Position numbers and translations under genes: made by a program
In this document: positions 1 through 14,000 of the stretch, piece after piece
How the letters are laid out: each line of letters opens with the position of its first letter
Position numbering within the stretch: position 1 is the first letter of the stretch
NCBI GenBank assembly: GCA_911728435.2
Contig: OU452202.1
Span: 1 to 64,000 of the forward strand
Direction of reading: 5' to 3'
Source of the DNA: Apoderus coryli
Lineage: Eukaryota; Arthropoda; Insecta; Coleoptera; Attelabidae
DNA: 64,000 bases
Notes under the pieces: model-generated
Databases searched by the model: none
What the model was told of the DNA's origin: nothing
Seen by the model: the letters and a program-made list of their open reading frames with translations, nothing else

Positions 1-3000
1 AACGAATTAGAGCGTTTTGTTAGTCAAATTTTGTTATTTAGAATTAAACGTTCAAATGGCTGCCAAAAAGCTGATTTCTCACTTAGAATTTAAAATAAAT
101 TTTATTAGTAAAAAGAAATTAGTTTAAGCATAAAAAAGCAGTTTAGAACGATTTAGCGCGTTTTGGTACTAAAATTTTGTTATTTAGAATTAAACGTTAA
201 AGTGGCTGCAAAAAAGCTGTTTTCTCTCTTAGAATTTAAAAGTAAATTTTATTAGTTAAAAGAAGTTAGATTAAGCGTAAATAAGCAATTTTGAACGAAT
301 TAGAGTGTTTTGATAGTAAAATTTTGTTATTTAGAATTAAACGTACAAATGGCTGCCAAAAAGCTGTTTTCTCACTTAGAATTTAAAAGTAAATTTTATT
401 AGTGAAAAGAAGTTAGATTAAGCGTAAATAAGCAATTTAGAACGAATTAACGCGTTTTGTTACTAAAATATTGTTATTTAGAATTAAACGTTTCAAATGG
501 CTCCCAAAAAGCTGTTTTCTCACTTAGAAATTAAAAGTAAATTTTATTAGTAAAAAGAAGTCAGATTAAGCGTAAATAAGCAATTTAGAACGAATTAGAG
601 CGTTTTGTTAGTCAAATTTTGTTATTTAGAATTAAACGTTCAAATGGCTGCCAAAAAGCTGTTTTCTCACTTAGAATTTAAAAGTAAATTTTATTAGTCA
701 AAAGAAATTAGATTAAGCATAAAAAAGCAATTTAGAACATTTAGCGCGTTTTGTTACTAAAATTTTGATATTTAGAATTAAACGTTAATGAGGCTGCCAA
801 AAAGCTGTTTCTCACTTAGAATTTAAAAGTAAATTTTATTAGTGAAAAGGAGTTCGTTTAAGCGTAAATAAGCAATTTAGAACGAATTAGAGCGTTTTGT
901 TAGTCAAATTTTGTTATTTAGAATTAAACGTTCAAATGGCTGCCAAAAAGCTGTTTTCTCACTTAGAATTTAAAAATAAATTTTATTAGTAAAAAGAAAT
1001 TAGTTTAAGCATAAAAAAGCAGTTTAGAACGATTTAGCGCGTTTTGGTACTAAAATTTTGTTATTTAGAATTAAACGTTAAAGTGGCTGCCAAAAAGCTG
1101 TTTTCTCTCTTAGAATTTAAAAGTAAATTTTATTAGTTAAAAGAAGTTAGCTTAAGCGTAAATAAGCAATTTAGAACGAATTAGAGCGTTGTGTTAGTCA
1201 AATTTTGTTATTTAGAATTAAACATTCAAATGGCTGCCAAAAAGCTGTTTTCTCACTTAGAATTTAAAAGTAAATTTTATTAGTAAAAAGAAGTCAGATT
1301 AAGCGTAAATAAGCAATTTAGAACGAATTAGAGCGTTGTGTTAGTCAAATTTTGTTATTTAGAATTAAACATTCAAATGGTTGCCAAAAAGCTGTTTTCT
1401 CACTTAGAATTTAAAAGTAAATTTTATTAGTAAAAAGAAGTCAGATTAAGCGTAAATAAGCAGTTTAGAACGAATTAGAGCGTTTTGTTAGTCAAATTTT
1501 GTTATTTAGAATTAAACGTTCAAATGCTGCCAAAAAGCTGTTTTTCTCACTTAGAATTTAAAATAAATTTTATTAGTAAAAAGAAATTAGTTTAAGCATA
1601 AAAAAGCAGTTTAGAACGATTTAGCGCGTTTTGGTACTAAAATTTTGTTATTTAGAATTAAACGTTAAAGTGGCTGCCAAAAAGCTGTTTTCTCACTTAG
1701 AATTTAAAAGTAAATTTTATTAGTTAAAAGAAGTTAGATTAAGCGTAAATAAGCAATTTAGAACGAATTAGAGTGTTTTGAAAGTAAAATTTTGTTATTT
1801 AGAATTAAACGTACAAATGGCTGCCAAAAAGCTGTTTTCTCACTTAGAATTTAAAAGTAAATTTTATTAGTGAAAAGAAGTTAGATTAAGCGTAAATAAG
1901 CAATTTAGAACGAATTAGAGAGTTTTGATAGTTAAATTTTGTTATTTAGAATTAAACGTTCAAATGGCTGTCAAAAAGCTGTTTTCTTACTTAGAATTTA
2001 AAATAAATTTTATTAGTAAAAAGAAATTAGTTTAAGCATAAAAATGCAGTTTAGAACGATTTAGCGCGTTTTGGTACTAAAATTTTGTTATTTAGAATTA
2101 AACGTTAAAGTGGCTGCCAAAAAGCTGTTTTCTCTCTTAGAATTTAAAAGTAAATTTTATTAGTTAAAAGAAGTTAGATTAAGCGTAAATAAGCAATTTC
2201 GAACGAATTAGAGTGTTTTGATAGTAAAATTTTGTTATTTAGAATTAAACGTACAAATGGCTGCCAAAAAGCTGTTTTCTCACTTAGAATTTAAAAGTAA
2301 ATTTTATTAGTAAAAAGAAGTCAGATTAAGCGTAAATAAGCAATTTAAAACGAATTAGAGCGTTTTGTTAGTCAAATTTTGTTATTTAGAATTAAACGTT
2401 CAAATGGCTGCCAAAAAGCTGTTTTCTCACTTAGAATTTAAAATAAATTTTATTAGTAAAAAGAAATTAGTTTAAGCATAAAAAAGCAGTTTAGAACGAT
2501 TTAGCGCGTTTTGGTACTAAAATTTTGTATTTAGAATTAAACGTTAAAGTGGCTGCCAAAAAGCTGTTTTCTCACTTAGAATTTAAAAGTAAATTTTATT
2601 AGTTAAAGAAGTTAGATTAAGCGTAAATAAGCAATTTAGAACGAATTAGAGTGTTTTGATAGTAAAATTTTGTTATTTAGAATTAAACGTACAAATGGCT
2701 GCCAAAAAGCTGTTTTCTCACTTAGAATTTAAAAGTAAATTTTATTAGTGAAAAGAAGTTAGATTAAGCGTAAATAAGCAATTTAGAACGAATTAGAGCG
2801 TTTTGTTAGTCAAATTTTGTTATTTAGAATTAAACGTTAAAGTGGCTGCCAAAAAGCTGTTTTCTCACTTAGAATTTAAAAGTAAATTTTATTAGTAAAA
2901 AGAAGTCAGATTAAGCGTAAATAAGCAATTTAGATAGAATTAGAGCGTTTTGTTAGTCAAATTTTGTTATTTAGAATTAAACGTTAAAGTGGCTGCCAAA

Positions 3001-4314
3001 AAGCTGTTTTCTCACTTAGAATTTAAAAGTAAATTTTATTAGTTAAAAGAAGTTAGATTAAGCGTAAATAAGCAATTTCGAACGAATTAGAGTGTTTTGA
3101 TAGTAAAATTTTGTTATTTAGAATTAAACGTACAAATGGCTGCCAAAAAGCTGTTTTCTCACTTAGAATTTAAAAGTAAATTTTATTAGTCAAAAGAAGT
3201 TAGCTTAAGCGTAAATAAGCAATTTAGAACGAATTAGAGCGTTTTGTTAGTCAAATTTTGTTATTTAGAATTAAACGTTCAAATGGCTGCCAAAAAGCTG
3301 TTTTCTCACTTAGAATTTAAAAGTAAATTTTATTAGTAAAAAGAAGTCAGATTAAGCGTAAATAAGCAATTTAGAACGAATTAGAGCGTTTTGTTAGTCA
3401 AATTTTGTTATTTAGAATTAAACGTTCAAATGGCTGCCAAAAAGCTGTTTCCTCACTTAGAATTTAAAATAAATTTTATTAGTAAAAAGAAATTAGTTTA
3501 AGCATAAAAAAGCAGTTTAGAACGATTTAGCGCGTTTTGGTACTAAAATTTTGTTATTTAGAATTAAACGTTAAAGTGGCTGCCAAAAAGCTGTTTTCTC
3601 TCTTAGAATTTAAAAGTAAATTTTATTAGTTAAAAGAAGTTAGATTAAGCGTAAATAAGCAATTTTGAACGAATTAGAGTGTTTTTTTATAGTAAAATTT
3701 TGTTATTTAGAATTAAACGTACAAATGGCTGCCAAAAAGCTGTTTTCTCACTTAGAATTTAAAAGTAAATTTTATTAGTGAAAAGAAGTTAGATTAAGCG
3801 TAAATAAGCAATTTAGAACGAATTAACGCGTTTTGTTACTAAAATATTGTTATTTAGAATTAAACGTTTCAAATGGCTCCCAAAAAGCTGTTTTCTCACT
3901 TAGAAATTAAAAGTAAATTTTATTAGTAAAAAGAAGTCAGATTAGCGTAAATAAGCAATTTAGAACGAATTAGAGCGTTTTGTTAGTCAAATTTTGTTAT
4001 TTAGAATTAAACGTTCAAATGGCTGCCAAAAAGCTGTTTTCTCACTTAGAATTTAAAAGTAAATTTTATTAGTCAAAAGAAATTAGATTAAGCATAAAAA
4101 AGCAATTTAGAACGATTTAGCGCGTTTTGTTACTAAAATTTTGATATTTAGAATTAAACGTTAAAGAGGCTGCCAAAAAGCTGTTTCTCACTTAGAATTT
4201 AAAAGTAAATTTTATTAGTGAAAAGGAGATCGTTTAAGCGTAAATAAGCAATTTAGAACGAATTAGAGCGTTTTGTTAGTCAAATTTTGTTATTTAGAAT
4301 TAAACGTTCAAATG

Positions 4315-5840
4315 GCTGCCAAAAAGCTGTTTTCTCACTTAGAATTTAAAAATAAATTTTATTAGTGAACAGAAGTTAGATTAAGCGTAAATAAGCAATT
4401 TAGAACGAACTAGAGCGTTTTGTTAGTCAAATTTTGTTATTTAGAATTAAACGTACAAATGGCTGCCAAAAAAGCTGTTTTCTCACTTAGAATTTAAAAA
4501 TAAATTTTATTAGTGAAAAGAAGTTAGATTAAGCGTAAATAAGCAATTTAGAACGAACTAGAGCGTTTTGTTAGTCAAATTTTGTTATTTAGAATTAAAC
4601 GTACAAATGGCTGCCAAAAAGCTGTTTTCTCACTTAGAATTTAAAAGTAAATTTTATTAGTCAAAAGAAATTAGTTAAGCATAAAAAAGCAATTTAGAAC
4701 GATTTAGCGCGTTTTGTTACTAAAATTTTGATATTTAGAATTAAACGTTAAAGAGGCTGCCAAAAAGCTGTTTCTCACTTAGAATTTAAAAGTAAATTTT
4801 ATTAGTGAAAAGGAGTTCGTTTAAGCGTAAATAAGCAATTTAGAACGAATTAGAGCGTTTTGATAGTCAAATTTTGTTATTTAGAATTAAACGTTCAAAT
4901 GGCTGCCAAAAAGCTGTTTTCTCACTTAGAATTTTAAAGTAAATTTTATTAGTGAAAAGAAGTTAGATTAAGCGTAAATAAGCAATTTAGAACGAATTAG
5001 AGCGTTTTGATAGTTAAATTTTGTTATTTAGAATTAAACGTTCAAATGGCTGTCAAAAAGCTGTTTTCTTACTTAGAATTTAAAATAAATTTTATTAGTA
5101 AAAAGAAATTAGTTTAAGCATAAAAAAGCAGTTTAGAACGATTTAGCGCGTTTTGGTACTAAAATTTTGTTATTTAGAATTAAACGTTAAAGTGGCTGCC
5201 AAAAAGCTGTTTTCTCTCTTAGAATTTAAAAGTAAATTTTATTAGTTAAAAGAAGTTAGATTAAGCGTAAATAAGCAATTTCGAACGAATTAGAGTGTTT
5301 TGATAGTAAAATTTTGTTATTTAGAATTAAACGTACAAATGGCTGCCAAAAAGCTGTTTTCTCACTTAGAATTTAAAAATAAATTTTATTAGTGAACAGA
5401 AGTTAGATTAAGCGTAAATAAGCAATTTAGAACGAACTAGAGCGTTTTGTTAGTCAAATTTTGTTATTTAGAATTAAACGTACAAATGGCTGCCAAAAAA
5501 GCTGTTTTCTCACTTAGAATTTAAAAATAAATTTTATTAGTGAAAAGAAGTTAGATTAAGCGTAAATAAGCAATTTAGAACGAACTAGAGCGTTTTGTTA
5601 GTCAAATTTTGTTATTTAGAATTAAACGTACAAATGGCTGCCAAAAAGCTGTTTTCTCACTTAGAATTTAAAAGTAAATTTTATTAGTCAAAAGAAATTA
5701 GTTTAAGCATAAAAAAGCAATTTAGAACGATTTAGCGCGTTTTGTTACTAAAATTTTGATATTTAGAATTAAACGTTAAAGAGGCTGCCAAAAAGCTGTT
5801 TCTCACTTAGAATTTAAAAATAAATTTTATTAGTGAAAAG
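4315..5840 (+). repeat. Higher-order repeat, ~1026-bp unit (7 monomers)
   Basis: Private variants recur at a constant offset: an extra A in 'gccaaaaaagctg' near 4467 and 5492, and 'gtgaacagaag' near 4367 and 5394. An offset of about 1026 bp equals seven 146.6-bp monomers. This is what unequal exchange in register would leave. The exact ends are approximate. Confidence 0.65.
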
Positions 5841-6536
5841 AAGTTAGATTAAGCGTAAATAAGCAATTTCGAACGAATTAGAGTGTTTTGATAGTAAAAT
5901 TTTGTTATTTAGAATTAAACGTACAAATGGCTGCCAAAAAGCTGTTTTCTCACTTAGAATTTAAAAGTAAATTTTATTAGTGAAAAGAAGTTAGCTTAAG
6001 CGTAAATAAGCGTTGTGTTAGTCAAATTTTGTTATTTAGAATTAAACATTCAAATGGCTGCCAAAAAGCTGTTTTCTCACTTAGAATTTAAAAGTAAATT
6101 TTATTAGTAAAAAGAAGTCAGATTAAGCGTAAATAAGCAATTTAGAACGAATTAGAGCGTTTTGTTAGTCAAATTTTGTTATTTAGAATTAAACGTTCAA
6201 ATGGCTGCCAAAAAGCTGTTTTCTCACTTAGAATTTAAAATAAATTTTATTAGTAAAAAGAAATTAGTTTAAGCATAAAAAAGCAGTTTAGAACGATTTA
6301 GCGCGTTTTGGTACTAAAATTTTGTTATTTAGAATTAAACGTTAAAGTGGCTGCCAAAAAGCTGTTTTCTCACTTAGAATTTAAAAGTAAATTTTATTAG
6401 TTAAAAGAAGTTAGATTAAGCGTAAATAAGCAATATAGAACGAATTAGAGTGTTTTGATAGTAAAATTTTGTTATTTAGAATTAAACGTACAAATGGCTG
6501 CCAAAAAGCTGTTTTTTCACTTAGAATTTAAAAGTA

Positions 6537-6577
6537 AATTGCTTATTTACGCTTAATCTAAGCGTAAATAAGCAATT
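6537..6577. repeat. Perfect palindrome inside a satellite monomer
   Basis: Two 19-bp arms (6537-6555 and 6559-6577) are separated by 'atc'. The right arm is normal satellite ('taagcgtaaataagcaatt'). The left arm is its reverse complement and replaces the usual 'ttattag...agatt' stretch. This looks like a templated inversion that folded back on the monomer. Confidence 0.9.
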
Positions 6578-7979
6578 TAGAACGAATTAGAGCGTTTTAA
6601 TAGTTAAATTTTGTTATTTAGAATTAAACGTTAAAGTGGCTGCCAAAAAGCTGTTTTCTCACTTAGAATTTAAAAGTAAATTTTATTAGTTAAAAGAAGT
6701 TAGATTAAGCGTAAATAAGCAATTTAGAACGAATTAGAGTGTTTTGATAGTAAAATTTTGTTATTTAGAATTAAACGTACAAATGGCTGCCAAAAAGCTG
6801 TTTTCTCACTTAGAATTTAAAAGTAAATTTTATTAGTCAAAAGAAATTAGATTAAGCATAAAAAAGCAATTTCGAACGATTTAGCGCGTTTTGTTACTAA
6901 AATTTTGATATTTAGAATTAAACGTTAAAGAGGCTGCCAAAAAGCTGTTTCTCACTTAGAATTTAAAAGTAAATTTTATTAGTGAAAAGGAGTTCGTTTA
7001 AGCGTAAATAAGCAATTTAGAACGAATTAGTGCGTTTTGTTAGTCAAATTTTGTTATTTAGAATTAAACGTTCAAATGGCTGCCAAAAAGCTGTTTTCTC
7101 ACTTAGAATTTTAAAGTAAATTTTATTAGTGAAAAGAAGTTAGATTAAGCGTAAATAAGCAATTTAGAACGAATTAGAGCGTTTTGATAGTTAAATTTTG
7201 TTATTTAGAATTAAACGTACAAATGGCTGCCAAAAAGCTGTTTTCTCACTTAGAATTTAAAAGTAAATTTTATTAGTGAAAAGAAGTTAGATTAAGCGTA
7301 AATAAGCAATTTCGAACGAATTAGAGTGTTTTGATAGTAAAATTTTGTTATTTAGAATTAAACGTACAAATGGCTGCCAAAAAGCTGTTTTCTCACTTAG
7401 AATTTAAAAGTAAATTTTATTAGTGAAAAGAAGTTAGCTTAAGCGTAAATAAGCGTTGTGTTAGTCAAATTTTGTTATTTAGAATTAAACATTCAAATGG
7501 CTGCCAAAAAGCTGTTTTCTCACTTAGAATTTAAAAGTAAATTTTATTAGTAAAAAGAAGTCAGATTAAGCGTAAATAAGCAATTTAGAACGAATTAGAG
7601 CGTTTTGTTAGTCAAATTTTGTTATTTAGAATTAAACGTTCAAATGGCTGCCAAAAAGCTGTTTTCTCACTTAGAATTTAAAATAAATTTTATTAGTAAA
7701 AAGAAATTAGTTTAAGCATAAAAAAGCAGTTTAGAACGATTTAGCGCGTTTTGGTACTAAAATTTTGTTATTTAGAATTAAACGTTAAAGTGGCTGCCAA
7801 AAAGCTGTTTTCTCACTTAGAATTTAAAAGTAAATTTTATTAGTTAAAAGAAGTTAGATTAAGCGTAAATAAGCAATATAGAACGAATTAGAGTGTTTTG
7901 ATAGTAAAATTTTGTTATTTAGAATTAAACGTACAAATGGCTGCCAAAAAGCTGTTTTTTCACTTAGAATTTAAAAGTA

Positions 7980-8020
7980 AATTGCTTATTTACGCTTAAT
8001 CTAAGCGTAAATAAGCAATT
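7980..8020. repeat. Second copy of the satellite palindrome
   Basis: The same 19-bp arms and 'atc' loop recur 1443 bp downstream of the first copy. The palindrome was therefore made once and copied inside the higher-order unit. Confidence 0.9.
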
Positions 8021-11000
8021 TAGAACGAATTAGAGCGTTTTAATAGTTAAATTTTGTTATTTAGAATTAAACGTTAAAGTGGCTGCCAAAAAGCTGTTTT
8101 CTCACTTAGAATTTAAAAGTAAATTTTATTAGTTAAAAGAAGTTAGATTAAGCGTAAATAAGCAATTTAGAACGAATTAGAGTGTTTTGATAGTAAAATT
8201 TTGTTATTTAGAATTAAACGTACAAATGGCTGCCAAAAAGCTGTTTTCTCACTTAGAATTTAAAAGTAAATTTTATTAGTCAAAAGAAATTAGATTAAGC
8301 ATAAAAAAGCAATTTCGAACGATTTAGCGCGTTTTGTTACTAAAATTTTGATATTTAGAATTAAACGTTAAAGAGGCTGCCAAAAAGCTGTTTCTCACTT
8401 AGAATTTAAAAGTAAATTTTATTAGTGAAAAGGAGTTCGTTTAAGCGTAAATAAGCAATTTAGAACGACTTAGTGCGTTTTGTTAGTCAAATTTTGTTAT
8501 TTAGAATTAAACGTTCAAATGGCTGCCAAAAAGCTGTTTTCTCACTTAGAATTTTAAAGTAAATTTTATTAGTGAAAAGAAGTTAGATTAAGCGTAAATA
8601 AGCAATTTAGAACGAATTAGAGCGTTTTGATAGTTAAATTTTGTTATTTAGAATTAAACGTACAAATGGCTGCCAAAAAGCTGTTTTCTCACTTAGAATT
8701 TAAAAGTGAATTTTATTAGTCAAAAGAAATTAGATTAAGCATAAAAAAGCAATTTAGAACGATTTAGCGCGTTTTGGTACTAAAATTTTGTTATTTAGAA
8801 TTAAACGTTAAAGTGGCTGCCAAAAAGCTGTTTTCTCACTTAGAATTTAAAAGTAAATTTTATTAGTTAAAAGAAGTTAGATTAAGCGTAAATAAGCAAT
8901 TTAGAACGAATTAGAGTGTTTTGATAGTAAAATTTTGTTATTTAGAATTAAACGTACAAATGGCTGCCAAAAAGCTGTTTTCTCACTTAGAATTTAAAAG
9001 TAAATTTTATTAGTGAAAAGAAGTTAGATTAAGCGTAAATAAGCAATTTAGAACGAATTAGAGCGTTGTGTTAGTCAAATTTTGTTATTTAGAATTAAAC
9101 ATTCAAATGGCTGCCAAAAAGCTGTTTTTTCACTTAGAATTTAAAAGTAAATTTTATTAGTAAAAAGAAGTCAGATTAAGCGTAAATAAGCAATTTAGAA
9201 CAAATTAGAGCGTTTTGTTAGTCAAATTTTGTTATTTAGAATTAAACGTTCAAATGGCTGCCAAAAAGCTGTTTTCTCACTTAGAATTTAAAATAAATTT
9301 TATTAGTAAAAAGAAATTAGTTTAAGCATAAAAAAGCAGTTTAGAACGATTTAGCGCGTTTTGGTACTAAAATTTTGTTATTTAGAATTAAACGTTAAAG
9401 TGGCTGCCAAAAAGCTGTTTTCTCACTTAGAATTTAAAAGTAAATTTTATTAGTTAAAAGAAGTTAGATTAAGCGTAAATAAGCAATTTAGAACGAATTA
9501 GAGTGTTTTGATAGTAAAATTTTGTTATTTAGAATTAAACGTACAAATGGCTGCCAAAAAGCTGTTTTCTCACTTAGAATTTAAAAGTAAATTTTATTAG
9601 TCAAAAGAAATTAGATTAAGCATAAAAAAGCAATTTAGAACGAATTAGAGCGTTGTGTTAGTCAAATTTTGTTATTTAGAATTAAACATTCAAATGGCTG
9701 CCAAAAAGCTGTTTTCTCACTTAGAATTTAAAAGTAAATTTTATTAGTAAAAAGAAGTCAGATTAAGCGTAAATAAGCAATTTAGAACGAATTAGAGCAT
9801 TTTGTTAGTCAAATTTTGTTATTTAGAATTAAACGTTAAAGTGGCTGCCAAAAAGCTGTTTTCTCACTTAGAATTTAAAAGTAAATTTTATTAGTTAAAA
9901 GAAGTTAGATTAAGCGTAAATAAGCAATTTCGAACGAATTAGAGTGTTTTGATAGTAAAATTTTGTTATTTAGAATTAAACGTACAAATGGCTGCCAAAA
10001 AGCTGTTTTCTCACTTAGAATTTAAAAGTAAATTTTATTAGTCAAAAGAAGTCAGATTAAGCGTAAATAAGCAATTTAGAACGAATTAGAGCGTTTTGTT
10101 AGTCAAATTTTGTTATTTAGAATTAAACGTTCAAATGGCTGCCAAAAAGCTGTTTTCTCACTTAGAATTTAAAATAAATTTTATTAGTAAAAAGAAATTA
10201 GTTTAAGCATAAAAAAGCAGTTTAGAACCATTTAGCGCGTTTTGGTACTAAAATTTTGTTATTTAGAATTAAACGTTAAAGTGGCTGCCAAATAGCTGTT
10301 TTCTCTCTTAGAATTTAAAAGTAAATTTTATTAGTTAAAAGAAGTTAGATTAAGCGTAAATAAGCAATTTTGAACGAATTAGAGTGTTTTGATAGTAAAA
10401 TTTTGTTATTTAGAATTAAACGTACAAATGGCTACCAAAAAGCTGTTTTCTCACTTAGAATTTAAAAGTAAATTTTATTAGTGAAAAGAAGTTAGATTAA
10501 GCGTAAATAAGCAATTTAGAACGAATTAACGCGTTTTGTTACTAAAATATTGTTATTTAGAATTAAACGTTTCAAATGGCTCCCAAAAAGCTGTTTTCTC
10601 ACTTAGAAATTAAAAGTAAATTTTATTAGTAAAAAGAAGTCAGATTAAGCGTAAATAAGCAATTTAGAACGAATTAGGGCGTTTTGTTAGTCAAATTTTG
10701 TTATTTAGAATTAAACGTTCAAATGGCTGCCAAAAAGCTGTTTTCTCACTTAGAATTTAAAAGTAAATTTTATTAGTCAAAAGAAATTAGATTAAGCATA
10801 AAAAAGCAATTTAGAACGATTTAGCGCGTTTTGTTACTAAAATTTTGATATTTAGAATTAAAAGTTAAAGAGGCTGCCAAAAAGCTGTTTCTCACTTAGA
10901 ATTTAAAAGTAAATTTTATTAGTGAAAAGGAGTTCGTTTAAGCGTAAATAAGCAATTTAGAACGAATTAGAGCGTTTTGTAAGTCAAATTTTGTTATTTA

Positions 11001-14000
11001 GAATTAAACGTTCAAATGGCTGCCAAAAAGCTGTTTTCTCACTTAGAATTTAAAAATAAATTTTATTAGTGAAAAGAAGTTAGATTAAGCGTAAATAAGC
11101 AATTTAGAACGAACTAGAGCGTTTTGTTAGTCAAATTTTGTTATTTAGAATTAAACGTACAAATGGCTGCCAAAAAGCTGTTTTCTCACTTAGAATATAA
11201 AAATAAATTTTATTAGTGAAAAGAAGTTAGATTAAGCGTAAATAAGCAATTTAGAACGAACTAGAGCGTTTTGTTAGTCAAATTTTGTTATTTAGAATTA
11301 AACGTACAAATGGCTGCCAAAAAGCTGTTTTCTCACTTAGAATTTAAAAGTAAATTTTATTAGTCAAAAGAAATTAGATTAAGCATAAAAAAGCAATTTA
11401 GAACGATTTAGCGCGTTTTGTTACTAAAATTTTGATATTTAGAATTAAACGTTAAAGAGGCTGCCAAAAAGCTGTTTCTCACTTAGAATTTAAAAGTAAA
11501 TTTTATTAGTGAAAAGAAGTTCGTTTAAGCGTAAATAAGCAATTTAGAACGAATTAGTGCGTTTTGTTAGTCAAATTTTGTTATTTAGAATTAAACGTTC
11601 AAATGGCTGCCAAAAAGCTGTTTTCTCACTTAGAATTTTAAAGTAAATTTTATTAGTGAAAAGAAGTTAGATTAAGCGTAAATAAGCAATTTAGAACGAA
11701 TTAGAGCGTTTTGATAGTTAAATTTTGTTATTTAGAATTAAACGTTCAAATGGCTGTCAAAAAGCTGTTTTCTTACTTAGAATTTAAAATAAATTTTATT
11801 AGTAAAAAGAAATTAGTTTAAGCATAAAAAAGCAGTTTAGAACGATTTAGCGCGTTTTGGTACTAAAATTTTGTTATTTAGAATTAAACGTTAAAGTGGC
11901 TGCCAAAAAGCTGTTTTCTCTCTTAGAATTTAAAAGTAAATTTTATTAGTTAAAAGAAGTTAGATTAAGCGTAAATAAGCAATTTCGAACGAATTAGAGT
12001 GTTTTGATAGTAAAATTTTGTTATTTAGAATTAAACGTACAAATGGCTGCCAAAAAGCTGTTTTCTCACTTAGAATTTAAAAGTAAATTTTATTAGTGAA
12101 AAGAAGTTAGCTTAAGCGTAAATAAGCAATTTAGAACGAATTAGAGCGTTGTGTTAGTCAAATTTTGTTATTTAGAATTAAACATTCAAATGGCTGCCAA
12201 AAAGCTGTTTTCTCACTTAGAATTTAAAAGTAAATTTTATTAGTAAAAAGAAGTCAGATTAAGCGTAAATAAGCAATTTAGAACGAATTAGAGCGTTTTG
12301 TTAGTCAAATTTTGTTATTTAGAATTAAACGTTCAAATGGCTGCCAAAAAGCTGTTTTCTCACTTAGAATTTAAAATAAATTTTATTAGTAAAAAGAAAT
12401 TAGTTTAAGCATAAAAAAGCAGTTTAGAACGATTTAGCGCGTTTTGGTACTAAAATTTTGTTATTTAGAATTAAACGTTAAAGTGGCTGCCAAAAAGCTG
12501 TTTTCTCACTTAGAATTTAAAAGTAAATTTTATTAGTTAAAAGAAGTTAGATTAAGCGTAAATAAGCAATTTAGAACGAATTAGAGTGTTTTGATAGTAA
12601 AATTTTGTTATTTAGAATTAAACGTACAAATGGCTGCCAAAAAGCTGTTTTCTCACTTAGAATTTAAAAGTAAATTTTATTAGTGAAAAGAAGTTAGATT
12701 AAGCGTAAATAAGCAATTTAGAACGAATTAGAGCTTTTTGATAGTTAAATTTTGTTATTTAGAATTAAACGTTCAAATGGCTGTCAAAAAGCTGTTTTCT
12801 TACTTAGAATTTAAAATAAATTTTATTAGTAAAAAGAAACTAGTTTAAGCATAAAAAAGCAGTTTAGAACGATTTAGCGCGTTTTGGTACTAAAATTTTG
12901 TTATTTAGAATTAAACGTTAAAGTGGCTGCCAAAAAGCTGTTTTCTCTCTTAGAATTTAAAAGTAAATTTTATTAGTCAAAAGAAGTTAGCTTAAGCGTA
13001 AATAAGCAATTTAGAACGAATTAGAGCGTTTTGTTAGTCAAATTTTGTTATTTAGAATTAAACGTTCAAATGGCTGCCAAAAAGCTGTTTTCTCACTTAG
13101 AATTTAAAAGTAAATTTTATTAGTCAAAAGAAGTTAGCTTAAGCGTAAATAAGCAATTTAGAACGAATTAGAGCGTTTTGTTAGTCAAATTTTGTTATTT
13201 AGAATTAAACGTTCAAATGGCTGCCAAAAAGCTGTTTTCTCACTTAGAATTTAAAAATAAATTTTATTAGTAATAAGAAATTAGTTTAAGCATAAAAAAG
13301 CAGTTTAGAACGATTTAGCGCGTTTTGGTACTAAAATTTTGTTATTTAGAATTAAACGTTAAAGTGGCTGCCAAAAAGCTGTTTTCTCTCTTAGAATTTA
13401 AAAGTAAATTTTATTAGTTAAAAGAAGTTAGATTAAGCGTAAATAAGCAATTTCGAACGAATTAGAGTGTTTTGATAGTAAAATTTTGTTATTTAGAATT
13501 AAACGTACAAATGGCTGCCAAAAAGCTGTTTTCTCACTTAGAATTTAAAAGTAAATTTTATTAGTGAAAAGAAGTTAGCTTAAGCGTAAATAAGCAATTT
13601 AGAACGAATTAGAGCGTTGTGTTAGTCAAATTTTGTTATTTAGAATTAAACATTCAAATGGCTGCCAAAAAGCTGTTTTCTCACTTAGAATTTAAAAGTA
13701 AATTTTATTAGTAAAAAGAAGTCAGATTAAGCGTAAATAAGCAATTTAGAACGAATTAGAGCGTTTTGTTAGTCAAATTTTGTTATTTAGAATTAAACGT
13801 TCAAATGGCTGCCAAAAAGCTGTTTTCTCACTTAGAATTTAAAATAAATTTTATTAGTAAAAAGAAATTAGTTTAAGCATAAAAAAGCAGTTTAGAACGA
13901 TTTAGCGCGTTTTGGTACTAAAATTTTGTTATTTAGAATTAAACGTTAAAGTGGCTGCCAAAAAGCTGTTTTCTCTCTTAGAATTTAAAAGTAAATTTTA

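Larger units (their letters stand above)
5990..8880 (+). repeat. Higher-order repeat, 1443-bp unit, two copies
   Basis: A short monomer with an 18-bp deletion, 'aataagcgttgtgttagtc' near 6006, recurs near 7449. A palindromic monomer at 6537 recurs at 7980. Both pairs are 1443 bp apart, close to ten monomers. The deletion junction lies at an 'agcg' microhomology. Confidence 0.75.
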
